The notes: generated by a model from the sequence alone, not told the origin. A stretch of 10,443 bases of DNA from Euperipatoides rowelli (GCA_003024985.2 PXIH01S0038041.1); one strand, 5' to 3'; numbered from the stretch's first letter, positions 1-8,195 are shown. Numbers and translations: made by a program.

Positions 1-23
1 ATGCTGTAAATATATTGTGTTAG

Positions 24-115
24 GGCACAGGATACATTTAAGCCAATCAACTCAAATGTTATTAGAAGAAGATGGACGTTTTATTATAGAAGACAGGGGA
101 CAAATTCCAGTGAAA
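24..115 (+). CDS. Guanylate cyclase catalytic-domain exon (internal, partial gene)
   Basis: This internal exon encodes about 30 residues near the end of a class III nucleotide cyclase domain, the part that makes cGMP from GTP in guanylate cyclases. The read-through includes RIHLSQSTQMLL and then IIEDRGQIPVK. This matches the family pattern of [KR]IH[VL]S..T...L, an [EL]xRG motif, and a basic stretch leading into KGKG. The 3' border is a strong donor, AAA|GTAAGT, in phase 0. The 5' border is less certain: AG acceptors end at 23 (TTAG) and at 30 (CACAG). The open frame runs further left, but residues before the RIH motif no longer resemble the family (SRMESTG is expected), so the exon must begin near 24-31. 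The next exon is at 6096 and supplies GKG and TYWL. Whether the protein is a receptor or soluble type cannot be decided from this piece. Confidence 0.82.
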
Positions 116-540
116 GTAAGTGCAATGCATTTGTTTTATTCCAAATTCTGACCTTTTGATTTCCTTTATACATAATGCATAATATTAAACTCCACCAAAA
201 TGAATTAAAACATTTTAATTAAAGGATTTCAATTTAATGTAACTAGCTTTATGGTACAAAGTGTATGTGCACCAGCAAGCACAATACATAGAAATGCAAA
301 CAACATCACTATTAGACTGAAATCAACAAACTTACCATTATTACTAGGTGTTGTGCACTCACTGCCACTTACCATACAGCCTAAATAGACTAACATAAAC
401 ATTATTAACCTTAAAACTGTTAAGATTAAAGCCTAATAAGCAAATAATGTTAGGAAAATCAAGTAATATAAATATATCGATAAGATATTGCCTACTGATA
501 AAGTAAGGACTGTTCAACAGCTATAACAAACATTCTGGAA
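116..540. other. Intronic AT-rich stretch, nothing recognised
   Basis: No open frame with family resemblance, no RNA gene signature and no clear repeat was seen on either strand. The sequence is AT-rich intronic DNA. Confidence 0.6.
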
Positions 541-620
541 AAGGAGCAGTGGGTTGAACTGGACCACCAAAGGCCACCTTGACATACTGTGAGCCAGGGT
601 TCAAGCTATCAGGTCTGATC
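541..620 (+). repeat. Possible decayed tRNA-derived SINE fragment
   Basis: A stretch vaguely like a pol III A box (TGGGTTGAACTGG, 550-562) is followed about 35 bp later by GGTTCAAGCT (598-607), which resembles a B box but lacks its final CC. The sequence between them shares words with the 1091 locus (CCTTGACATA here, CCTTAACATA there). Both boxes are degenerate, so this is a tentative call. Confidence 0.3.
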
Positions 621-899
621 CCAAATCCTGTAGTGGGCTTGCTGGTGCATTAGCGGATGATGGGATGATGGCAGAAGATGTTTTCGCTCTATTTTCTGTC
701 AATAGATGTTGCTGTATCCATAATTTTAAACGGCTTTTAAGTCGCTGTTATAGCAAGCTAAGAAGGAAGAAATTAGTCATTGACGATATTACATACTTCT
801 TTACAGGATAAAACAGTGTTGCTCTTGCTGTCTAACCATAAGGCGTATTTCCATTTGCATTCAATTGTCCACCCTAAATCCAATTTTAGTCTGATTAAA
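621..899. other. Intronic stretch, nothing recognised
   Basis: A short chance open frame at 780-977 runs into the neighbouring SINE-like sequence and has no recognisable protein features. Nothing else is supported here. Confidence 0.5.
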
Positions 900-1015
900 A
901 ATTCCTGGTGCATACCGATTCTGAAAGAAAATTCTCCATTTTCCAGGATCGAACCTTTGACCCCTCATATCCACTAGCTTCAGTAGCCAACTGCCGAGAC
1001 CACTGGACCACCGGA
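900..1015 (-). repeat. tRNA-derived SINE-like element, minus strand
   Basis: Read on the minus strand, the head has an A-box-like stretch TGGTCCAGTGGTCTCGGC (complement of 993-1010). After a gap of about 37 bp comes GGTTCGATCC (complement of 946-955), which matches the pol III B-box consensus. This spacing is typical of a tRNA-type internal promoter. The sequence does not fold as an obvious intact tRNA, and the part beyond the B box (CTGGAAAATGGAG, then AT-rich) looks like a SINE body. The left limit is approximate. A short plus-strand open frame overlapping it is not a gene. Confidence 0.6.
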
Positions 1016-1090
1016 GCTGTACACTATTATTTTTTTAATCTAAGCATTAGAAAAAAATTGTTTCCTTTTTATCATAAGCACCTTGTATAA

Positions 1091-1300
1091 AGGAACAGTG
1101 GTCCAGTTGGATGAGCTGGGTCACAAAAAAAGTCTGCCTTAACATATACACCATGGGCTAGTGTCAAGGGTAATGGTTCCGGCACTGAAATATGGGTGCT
1201 TTTTTCACTAAGACCTGGAATGTAGGGATTTTTCACCTTATCTAGACACTAGAAAACTTTGAGCAAGAAGTGGACACCAGGAGTCGCCTGCAAAAAAAAA
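1091..1300 (+). repeat. tRNA-derived SINE-like element with A-rich end
   Basis: The head contains TGGTCCAGTTGG (1099-1110), an A-box match and nearly the same word as the minus-strand element 90 bp to its left. A B-box candidate around GGTTCC (1175-1180) is eroded. The sequence runs to a run of nine A at about 1292-1300, which could be the 3' tail. Boundaries are inferred, and no target-site duplication was identified. Confidence 0.45.
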
Positions 1301-1419
1301 GATGGCTGATATCCTATAAAAATAGTTCCAAGATACTTGTAAAATTAAAAATATGTTCTATTTAAGAAAATATTAGAATTGTACATAAAAATGCAGTTCC
1401 TTCGATAAATTTATTTTAA

Positions 1420-2409
1420 GTACTCAAGATAATAGCGAAAAATATATATGACTTCTTAAGAGTCTTAGATATTGGAAATTGGAATGCTAGTTTTCAACCG
1501 GTTTATGATGATACTAGATTCATATTTACCCTATTTAGTGAGGAATTGGACGTCAAGATAGATTTGTCTCAAATTGTTAAATATATTACCATGGTGGGGA
1601 GGGATTGCATTGCGTCCCTCTACTTTCCAAGGAACTCTATATATTATGGAGTTGACTTTAAAACAAAGGAGCTAAGGGAGAGGGTTGTGAGGGCCTTCAC
1701 AGTGTTTTTTGGATACAACGTAGTACCGGCAACATGGGGTGGATTATTTTCCAGGTTAGACATTTTTTGTGATTGGTTACCATATGGGCAAAACCTTGAA
1801 ATGTTGAAGTTCGAGCTGGAGAAATATATCAAGGTTCTTAAAATTGAAAATGAAGATTTTATGATAGATAGCTAATCCGGGGTGATCGGGGCAATCCCAG
1901 TTAAAGGAATCCCGAAGGATAACATCACTAAAGAGGAAATTCCTCACCTTTTAAAGATAGGAATTTGGACAACGCTTTTAACAGTCAAAGGATGGTAACC
2001 AATTTGCCTTAACTATAATGGTTTGGGGCATAAATTAGTGGACTGTAAGCTTAGAAAATTTAAACAATGCTTCTTGTTTTATGAAGGTGAACATGCTGAT
2101 TGTGCATGTAGTTGTGGCAAGCTACCTTTCCGGGCTTTGTTTAAACCTAAAGCTAAGATTACCTTGGAAATTGAAGTGGCAGAGGGCGATCTTGAGGAGG
2201 TAAAGCAGGCCAAAAGACAGAAGACTGAAAAAATAAAGATTACTGAAACTCCGATGAATCTAGAGAAAAGTTCTTCAATTGCAGCTGCTTGGAGTGACTA
2301 CAGTCTAGAAGATGACCCTGGATTTGTAGCATGGCAGTCGCATCTTGTGTGCAACATGGATGACAGTAATAATGAGAACAAGAAGAAAAGATGTATGATG
2401 CCCAAGTAG
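1420..2409 (+). pseudogene. LINE ORF1, gag-like zinc-knuckle protein, broken
   Basis: One frame stays recognisable for about 330 codons and is interrupted by TAA at 1873-1875 and at 1996-1998. No ATG lies at its left end, so the N-terminus is lost or unclear. The middle part (for example PKDNITKEEIPHLLKIG) resembles the RRM-like to zinc-knuckle linker of LINE ORF1 proteins. Two CCHC knuckles follow at about 2008-2100, CLNYNGLGHKLVDC and CFLFYEGEHADCAC. Each has lost its second cysteine (Y and F in its place), so zinc binding should fail. The C-terminal part is lysine-rich and acidic and ends at TAG 2407-2409. A frame starting at 2391 carries similar basic sequence to about 2655 and may be the true ORF1 tail after a frame change. 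ORF1 proteins bind LINE RNA in the transposition particle. Confidence 0.72.
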
Positions 2410-2657
2410 TTATGCCGGAAGATTTTTACAGGAACAAACCTCCTGAAAGCCCTTTGCTTAGACGTTCAAATAGCAGAAAACCGAAATTTAGTGAAATTGA
2501 TGGGGATAAGAAAAAAGTGTTTGTTGTTTCAAATTTAGATAGTAAAAATGTACGCACTGACTTGCTGATAAAAAGGAAAAGGAACTCTAAAATAATGTTT
2601 TCTTTTCTTATATATTTATGTTTAATTGCTTTTGTTTCAAATTATGGTTGGTTTTGA
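2391..2657 (+). pseudogene. Probable frameshifted C-terminal tail of LINE ORF1
   Basis: An 88-codon frame overlaps the end of the ORF1 frame by 19 bp. Its first 65 residues are basic and serine-rich (LLRRSNSRKPKFSEIDGDKK is typical), a composition that continues the ORF1 tail. The last 20 residues are hydrophobic and probably past the original end. It ends just after the likely ORF2 start ATG at 2644. It could instead be a chance frame; no motif settles this. Confidence 0.4.
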
Positions 2658-3390
2658 AAAATTTAAAATTAACATCACAAATGTTAGAACTCTGAATGAT
2701 GGTCATAAATTATAATTAAGTTCAAGGTGATTATGAATAATAATCCTTTGGTTATTATTTTTCAGGAGACACGGCTAAATAAGTCTGATGTTAGAGATAT
2801 ATGAAGGAAGCTTGAGGTGAACTATAATATTGTTGAAAATCGGAAGAATGGGAAAGCATTGGGCTTCGCAATTGTGATTAATAAAAACTATTGGCATTTT
2901 GGTGAAAAAGTGGAGAAACCAAATGGGAGAGCAATGATTGGGATTATGAACGTGCATTATCCTATCATTATAAAAGAACAGCAGTTTTTTGAAGAGCTAA
3001 TTAAAGTTTGTAGTGAATCAAATACCTATTTCATTCATGCTGGGGACTATAATGTTAATTCTCCTACGAAAGAAAAAAATTTATTGAATTTGCCAATACG
3101 TTGTATTTGTTTGACTTACTAAAGATACATGGACTTGATAGAGTTCACACAAGATTTGATCAGAAATCAAGCAACAGATTGGATAGAGTTTTATTGTCTA
3201 ATGGCTTGAAGTGGAATTTTACTATTTAATATCGATTTGTGCCATATTCTGATCATATCATGATAAGTTTAGATATTCAAATCTCAGATATTTTGTCTCT
3301 TAAATGGTACAGGAGGGATTTGATTCCAGATGATATTAATTATTTGTATGATGCCTTTATTAAAACAGTTAGTGTTGTCATCTTCGTGGT
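2644..3390 (+). pseudogene. LINE ORF2, AP-like endonuclease domain, broken
   Basis: The probable start is ATG 2644, reading MVGFEKFKINITNVRTLN, whose NVRTLN matches the first block of APE-type LINE endonucleases, the enzyme that nicks target DNA. A stop follows at once. In another frame comes FQETRL (about 2760-2777, catalytic E block), then an in-frame TGA at 2802-2804, and a long clean stretch to 3122 with AGDYNVN (3039-3059, the GDxN block). A frame change near 3080 leads to YSDH (3245-3256, the SDH block), after a TAA at 3227. All four signature blocks of the fold are visible, spread over three frames. This is a decayed copy, not an expressed nuclease. Confidence 0.78.
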
Positions 3391-4693
3391 TGTTGTTGTT
3401 CAAACATCTTCTTTATGAATTTCTGGTTGAAGAAAAAAAAAAAAAACACATATTTAGGGAAATTCGGGAGAATGTCTTAATGGATCATGAACTGAACTCT
3501 GTTAATCCAGATTCTCAAGCCATTCTTCATTTAAAGCTTAGGATAGAATATTTGGAATCACAATCTTTTAAAAACCTATTACATAAGTGTTAATCAGAAT
3601 TATATTGTTAGTTAATTCCCCTAAATAGAAGATGCTCTCATATCTGAAAAATTGGAAAAAGTCTTCTAATATACTTGCTCTAATATGTTTTAACTAATGA
3701 TCTTCATATCGTTGAAGCATTGCAAAGGAGCTTCTTGGAAGACATTTATTCAATGTTAATGAATAATGCTAATGAAAAACTTTATGCATCATATATTGAT
3801 AATGATACCTATCGATTTTTCAGGTCTAAGCAGGTACTTAAGTTAAATGAGGATGAAATGTGTCGTTTGGATAAAGATATTTCCTTGGAAGAGTTGGATG
3901 GAGTTTTAAAAAGGTTAAGGATGCTTCTGTTCCAGGTCCAGATGGATTGACATACAATAAAATGATGCCCTTTAATGATAGACTTATATTTTTAAATTTT
4001 TTAAACCATCTGTTTCGAAACCCTGAGAGAAAACAATAATTTATTGTGAATCATAATAGAGTTTTTATCAGGATGATAAATAAAAAGGNTAATCTAGAAA
4101 GGCATGTTACTGTTATATCAAATTGTAGACTGATTGCCTTAATAAAGGTTCTTCAAAATATTCTGCTGGCTTGCATTTTGGCCGTTAAAGAGAAACTTCT
4201 ACCTAATGGTGTCTGTGGAATTAAAGGTAGGTCTATTAATAAGGCTCTTTTGGTAAACCAATTATTAATTAGTTGTAAAAGAAAAAAAATCCAGGGCACA
4301 TGGTTATTTACTAAAACTAGATATGGCTAACGCAATTACCTATTTAAACACTTGTTATATGAAATATCTTTTGAGCAAGTACTTGGGAGACAATGAAACG
4401 GTTAGGTTGGTTTTAGACTTAATTATGTTCAAGTCCATTGCAGTGTTAAACAATGGAGTTTATGCAGAGTTTGAACCTCTGACAATGCCTTACTTCAGGC
4501 ATCCCCCCGCTATCATCAGCGCTATCATCAGTGGCTATGGCTATCATCGATTCTCTATTCTTTCTATCTAATGGAGCTATATCTGAAAATAAATAGACTC
4601 AATAAGGGGGTCTGGTTGTACAATAATATGTTTAATGTAAAATTATTGTCCTATATTGATGATTTAACAATAGATATTCCTGAAAAAGCATAA
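3390..4693 (+). pseudogene. LINE ORF2, reverse transcriptase domain, broken
   Basis: This part holds the linker and reverse transcriptase that would copy LINE RNA at the nicked target. A coiled, charged linker lies at 3400-3593, and a fragment ending in SLEELDGVLKRL at 3720-3915. After a frame change come VPGPDGLTYNK (3929-3961), NCRLIAL (4121-4141) and NGVCGIKGRSI (4205-4237). Another frame change gives LDMANAIT (4317-4340), where the D of palm motif A is kept. The block expected to read like RQGCPLSP is disrupted near 4495-4550 by short GCTATCATCA-like repeats. ELYLKINRL follows, and an intact YIDD catalytic box lies at 4652-4663. There is a TAA at 4037, and an ambiguous base N at 4089. Confidence 0.82.
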
Positions 4694-4726
4694 ATTTTTT
4701 GGTTTGTATAAAATTGTGAATGATTT

Positions 4727-5656
4727 TTGAAAATTATAGGTTCAGTTATCAATGAAGAAAAAGCTAAGAGAAAAGTTGAGTACATGAATTTCAAAGGAAC
4801 ACAAGGAAAAATATTAGGAGTGTTTTTTCCGATTTATAACAAACACTCATTGTTACTGTCTATTTTAAATGATACTCTTATGAAAGCTCAGGAAGTCATA
4901 TTAAATATTAGGAAATATTGTGGTGAATGGTATGAAATTTCAAATGTATCAACACATAGGTGATTCCGAAGTTCACATTTTTTTCTGCCTTTTGTTTCCT
5001 TAACTAAGACTTTCAGTCAAAAAATTTAATTGATGCACTCAGCAGGTAGTGTTTGGAAAGTTAAATAACTTTCAGCAGTGAAGACTTTCATACCCAAATC
5101 GAAGGGAGGTTTTGGAATAATAGATCTAGCTTCTTTTAATGAAATCATTGCTTTTAACTTTGTGCGAGTCAACATTGATTGAATGTGAATCTTTGATTAA
5201 GGACTCTTTGATGTGTTGTTGGTTTGGATTGTATCACAGCATCTCTTCAGCTTTTAAATAGAAGGAAAAATTTCATATAAACAATATCTGAAGTTTAAGC
5301 TTATTCAAAATAATGTGAAAGACAATTATTTGGAACTAATCTATAATTTGTTACCAAATGTTTGACTTATAGCTTTCAAAATTTTATTATAAAGTTTAAC
5401 TTGGATATTTTGCCTACAAAACAGAGGTTGTTTAACTTGGGGATGACTGCTGTGTTAAACATTAATTGTCAGTTTAGATGTGGAGGCATTGATAATGCTG
5501 ATCATCTATTTTGGGTTTGTCCATATATGAAGTTTTTATACAAGGAATTAACCCATAAACTAAATTTAAAATATGATTTAAAAGGTTTTTGGAAAGAGAA
5601 ATATTTTGATTATTTGCCAAAGGGACTTCATAAATTCTTGTACTGTATTTTTTTTT
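4727..5656 (+). pseudogene. LINE ORF2, C-terminal region with CCHC zinc finger, broken
   Basis: The segment at 4727-4963 (NFKGTQGKILGVFF within it) corresponds to the thumb and connector after the reverse transcriptase. At 5081-5160 another frame reads KTFIPKSKGGFGIIDLASFN, which matches the conserved GGxGI block of LINE ORF2 proteins. At 5362-5656 a longer intact frame carries LDILPTKQRLFNLG and then a finger C-x3-C-x7-H-x4-C (5467-5520), the usual C-terminal zinc finger of APE LINEs. The pieces are separated by stops and frame changes. Weak coding resemblance continues to about 5780 before the 3' UTR. Confidence 0.75.
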
Positions 5657-6060
5657 AACTTGTGGAATGTATGATGTTTGAAAGTTTTTAGGGTGGATGT
5701 CATTTAATTTTCTTCTAGAATTTTTGAAGGGAGTATATTTGCTTTATAAGAGGGATATTTTCCAACTTCCAACTGATTAAGTTGAGAGGCTGTGGGATTC
5801 AAGTATTATGGCATGAGTAATGGGATCTAGTAGAGTAGGGAAGGGTTTAAAAACAGGTGTGCTGGTTTTCAAGCCTTTTCTTTTTTTTTCCTCAGTTTTT
5901 TGTAATTGGAAGTTTAAGAAAGTGATGATTTTTTATGTTGGAAGTCATTAAAAGAATTTTGTTTATTGTACAAAATGTTAATAATTTTTGAGTAGTCCCT
6001 TTTAAGATCTCTAAGGGGCTCTTAGCTGCATATATTTTTTGCTTTTTTTTTTTAATAAAA
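5657..6060 (+). other. LINE C-terminal remnant and 3' UTR-like region
   Basis: No solid open frame occurs here; a short remnant like LLEFLKGVYLLYKRDIF may be the very end of ORF2. The rest is T-rich. AGTCCCTT (5994-6001) can pair with AAGGGGCT (6013-6020), allowing one G-U pair, around an 11-base loop, and an AATAAA lies at 6054-6059. A 3' stem-loop would fit a LINE RNA end, but this is inferred. Confidence 0.45.
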
Positions 6061-6095
6061 TTTTAACAAAAAATCGCTATTTTATATCATTTCAG

Positions 6096-6270
6096 GGAAA
6101 AGGAACTTTACATACATATTGGTTAATTGGATGGAAATCTGATGTAATAATTAATGAGAAGAAAGAGAGCCTTGTTGATCTTGCTGTTGTGAAGAAAACA
6201 GCCGCAAGAGAATTTGCTCGTCAAATGAGTGAAGAAATAAAACATGGATTGTTTCTACAGACAGAAAAAG
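6096..6270 (+). CDS. Guanylate cyclase exon: end of catalytic domain and start of C-terminal tail
   Basis: This exon continues the frame of the upstream cyclase exon. It begins GKGTLHTYWLIGW, the hallmark KGKG...TYWL end of the guanylate cyclase catalytic fold. It then encodes about 45 residues of a charged, lysine- and glutamate-rich tail (KKTAAREFARQMSEEIKHG is part of it) that I cannot assign to a known motif. The acceptor is ATCATTTCAG|GGA and the reading phase entering the exon is 0, exactly matching the upstream exon. The donor is AAAAAG|GTAATC, leaving phase 1 after 58 whole codons, so coding should continue in a later exon that I do not find here. A Met-initiated reading starting at 6039 merely runs through the intron end and is not a real start. 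The pattern fits receptor-type guanylate cyclases best, but the exact subtype is unresolved. Confidence 0.86.
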
Positions 6271-6380
6271 GTAATCCTGACAATTTAATGTCATCTTTGA
6301 TATTTTGGAAATTTTGGTGAGAGAAAATTATTTTATGGATAGAACAAAATACAGCTAGCTGTATTCTATTCTATTATTAT
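6271..6380. other. Intron start after the cyclase exon, with a perfect 18-bp palindrome
   Basis: This short intronic stretch follows the GTAATC donor. It holds AATACAGCTAGCTGTATT at 6348-6365, a perfect palindrome, then a (TATTC)/(TATTA)-rich run just left of the large inverted repeat arm. No role is known. Confidence 0.5.
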
Positions 6381-6865
6381 TATATTAAAAAAAAAATCTC
6401 TGTGCATGTCATTCTGAACTTTTTAAATTGAGTTTGTCCCCAATGGTTTCTCCAATTAAGTTGAAATTTCATATTTTTTTCTGTTACACTAGAGGTCTAG
6501 AATAAGTATATAAAAGCTGAAAGTCCTAGGTCGTCACATGGAAGTGCTAGGAGGGGGGAGGGCAAAAATCTATTTTTTTTAAATGCTCCGATAAAGTTGA
6601 AATTGGAAATTTTGGTTAAACTAGAGGTCTAGAATATGTATATAAAAGGTCAAGGTACTGTGTGGTCACATGGGGGTGCTAGGGGGGATATCTAAGTTTT
6701 TAAAGTGCTGTGAATAAGTTCAAATTTGAAATTTGTGTTACCCTAGAGGTCTAGTATCACATAGGGGTGCTAGGGAGGCCCAATTGAATTCTATCATTTT
6801 AGACAATGAAATGGACTTGCCCATTTTTTGGGGGGATGGGCAGGGGAGCAAATAACATGGGAGTG
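6381..6865 (+). mobile_element. Left arm of large inverted repeat (foldback-like element)
   Basis: The arm begins TATATTAAAA and ends CATGGGAGTG. It matches, in reverse complement and same order, the arm at 8958-9735: the outer TCTCTGTG word, CCAATGGTTT, CCAATTAAGTTGAAATTT, the AGAGGTCTAGAATA words, GGCCCAATTGAATT, and GCAAATAACATGGGAGTG. Inside, AGAGGTCTAG recurs at 6491, 6623 and 6745, giving subrepeats of about 132 and 122 bp, each with TATATAAAAG, a TGGTCACATGG-like word and a GGGGTGCTAGG word except for the shortened innermost one. Long arms made of subrepeats are typical of foldback elements. No transposase is visible, so it would be non-autonomous. Confidence 0.7.
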
Positions 6866-7097
6866 TTTACCATAGTTCCAGACATGACACAAAATTTTGT
6901 GCCCCCCAAAAAATGACCTTCGAATTTGATGGGTTACAACTAGTGTTATATTAAATAGGGGAAGGAGTGAGTTGGCACTTTTTTTTTGTTTTGTTTTGAG
7001 GGACAATCATCAAAATACTTCATTAAAAATCACACACAAAAAAAATCAAATGGTGCAGGAAGAAATGGGGCTGAGTCCACTTTTATAAATTTTACAG
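6866..7097. other. Spacer between left arm and 123-bp array, nothing recognised
   Basis: This is AT-rich sequence with a CCCCCCAAAAAATG word and A-runs. A minus-strand open frame (6794-7006) overlaps the repeat arm and has no protein features. I see no gene or RNA. Confidence 0.5.
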
Positions 7098-8195
7098 GAT
7101 CCTTTAGTATCTATAAATCTTGAGAATGGTTCTTAACGCACCAATTAAGAACCATTTAAAACCCAGGATTCTTCTCTCTCGGAAGCATAATCGACAATTG
7201 ATCTGGATCCTTTAGTATCTATAAATAATCGACAATTGATCAGGATCCTTTAGTATCTATAAAACTTGAGAATGGTTCTTAATTGGTGCCTTATTCCCAT
7301 CTCCAGTTTAACCATTTTAAAACCCAGGATTCTTCTTTCTCGGAAGCTTAATCAACGTTTGATCAGGTTCCTTTAGTATCTGTAAATCTTGAGAATGGTT
7401 CTTAATTGCCGCTGGATTCCCAGCTCTAGTTTAACCATTTTAAGACCATCGATTCTTCTCTCTGGGAAGCATAATTGATGCTTGATAAGGATCCTTTAGT
7501 ATTTATAAATCTTGATAAAGATTCTTAATTGGCGCCTGATTCCCAGCTCCAGTTTAACCGTTTTAAGACCCTGGATTCTTCTCTCTCAGAAGCATAATTG
7601 ACGCTTGATCAGGATCCTTTAGTATCTATAAATCTTGAGAATGGTTCTTAATTGGTGCCTTATTCCCATCTCCAGTTTAACCATTTTAAAACCCAGGATT
7701 CTTCTTTCTCGGAAGCTTAATCAACATTTGATCAGGTTCCTTTAGTATCTATAAACCTTGAGAATGGTTCTTAATTGGTGCTCGATTCCCGCCTCCGGTT
7801 TAACCATTTTAAGACCCTGGATTCTTCGCTCTCGGAAGCACAATTGAAGCTTGATCAGGATCCTTTAGTATCTATAAATCTTGAGAATGGTTCTTACTTG
7901 GTGCCTGATTCTCAGCTCCGGTTTAACCATTTTAAGACCCGGGATTCTTCTCTCTCTCAGAAGCATAATTGACGATTGATCAGGATCCTTTAGTATCTAT
8001 AAATCTTGAGAATGGTTCTTAATCGGTGCCTGTTTCCCAGCTCCGGTTTAACCATTTTAAGACGCGGGATTCTACCCTCATCGAAGCATAATCAACGATT
8101 GATCAGGATCCTTTAGTAGCTATAAATCTTAAGAATGGTTCTTAATTGGTTCCTGATTCCCAACTACAGTTTAACCATTTTAAGACCAGGGATTT
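7098..8195 (+). repeat. Tandem satellite-like array, 123-bp unit
   Basis: The unit starts GGATCCTTTAGTATCTATAA, continues through TTGAGAATGGTTCTTAATTG and GTTTAACCATTTTAAGACC, and ends near GAAGCATAATTGACG.TTGATCA. Unit starts are at 7243, 7366, 7490, 7612, 7735, 7858, 7983 and 8106, so the period is 122-125 bp. Rearranged partial units lie at 7098 and 7205, and the last unit breaks off near 8195. Units starting at 7243 and 7612 are nearly identical (two differences seen), and units at 7366 and 7735 share a GGTTCC start. This gives a three-unit, 369-bp higher-order period. Because 123 is divisible by 3, open frames can cross units (7775-7972), but nothing suggests a protein. Confidence 0.93.

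Larger units (their letters stand above)
1420..6060 (+). mobile_element. Degenerate APE-type non-LTR retrotransposon (LINE), near full length
   Basis: The element carries, in order, an ORF1 nucleic-acid-binding protein with zinc knuckles, then an ORF2 with an AP-endonuclease-like domain, a reverse transcriptase and a C-terminal CCHC finger. This order is standard for LINEs of the L1/Tx1, I and Jockey type; I cannot assign the clade by eye. It lies in the same orientation as the guanylate cyclase gene and fills most of its intron. Stops and at least six frame changes show that it cannot encode working proteins. The left limit is set by the upstream stop of the ORF1 frame (TAA at 1417-1419), so any 5' UTR is missing or unrecognised. 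The 3' part is T-rich with AATAAA at 6054-6059. No poly(A) tail and no target-site duplication were seen. Confidence 0.82.
116..6095 (+). other. Intron of the guanylate cyclase gene
   Basis: The interval runs from the GTAAGT donor after 115 to the TTCAG acceptor ending at 6095 and is phase 0. It is about 5.98 kb long and is largely occupied by SINE-like pieces and a decayed LINE in the same orientation as the gene. Removing it restores the cyclase family order VK|GKG without a frame change, which is the main evidence that it is a single intron. Confidence 0.8.

Noticed and set aside
1644-1832. Minus-strand open frame
   Set aside because: It is the antisense shadow of the LINE ORF1 frame.
2775-2957. 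Minus-strand open frame
   Set aside because: It is the antisense shadow of the LINE endonuclease region.
4089-4089. Ambiguous base N as a biological feature
   Set aside because: It is an assembly uncertainty within the dead reverse transcriptase, not a signal.
6039-6320. Met-initiated 93-codon gene
   Set aside because: Its N-terminal part is intron and LINE end and its C-terminal part runs past the GT donor; only 6096-6270 is supported as exon.
7775-7972. Open frame giving a peptide with repeated FNHFKT motifs
   Set aside because: It lies wholly inside the 123-bp array, whose period is divisible by three; the repeat peptide is a by-product of the DNA repeat, and other units are broken by stops.
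7098-8195. CRISPR array
   Set aside because: Whole 123-bp units repeat, with no unique spacers between short conserved repeats, and the context is eukaryotic.
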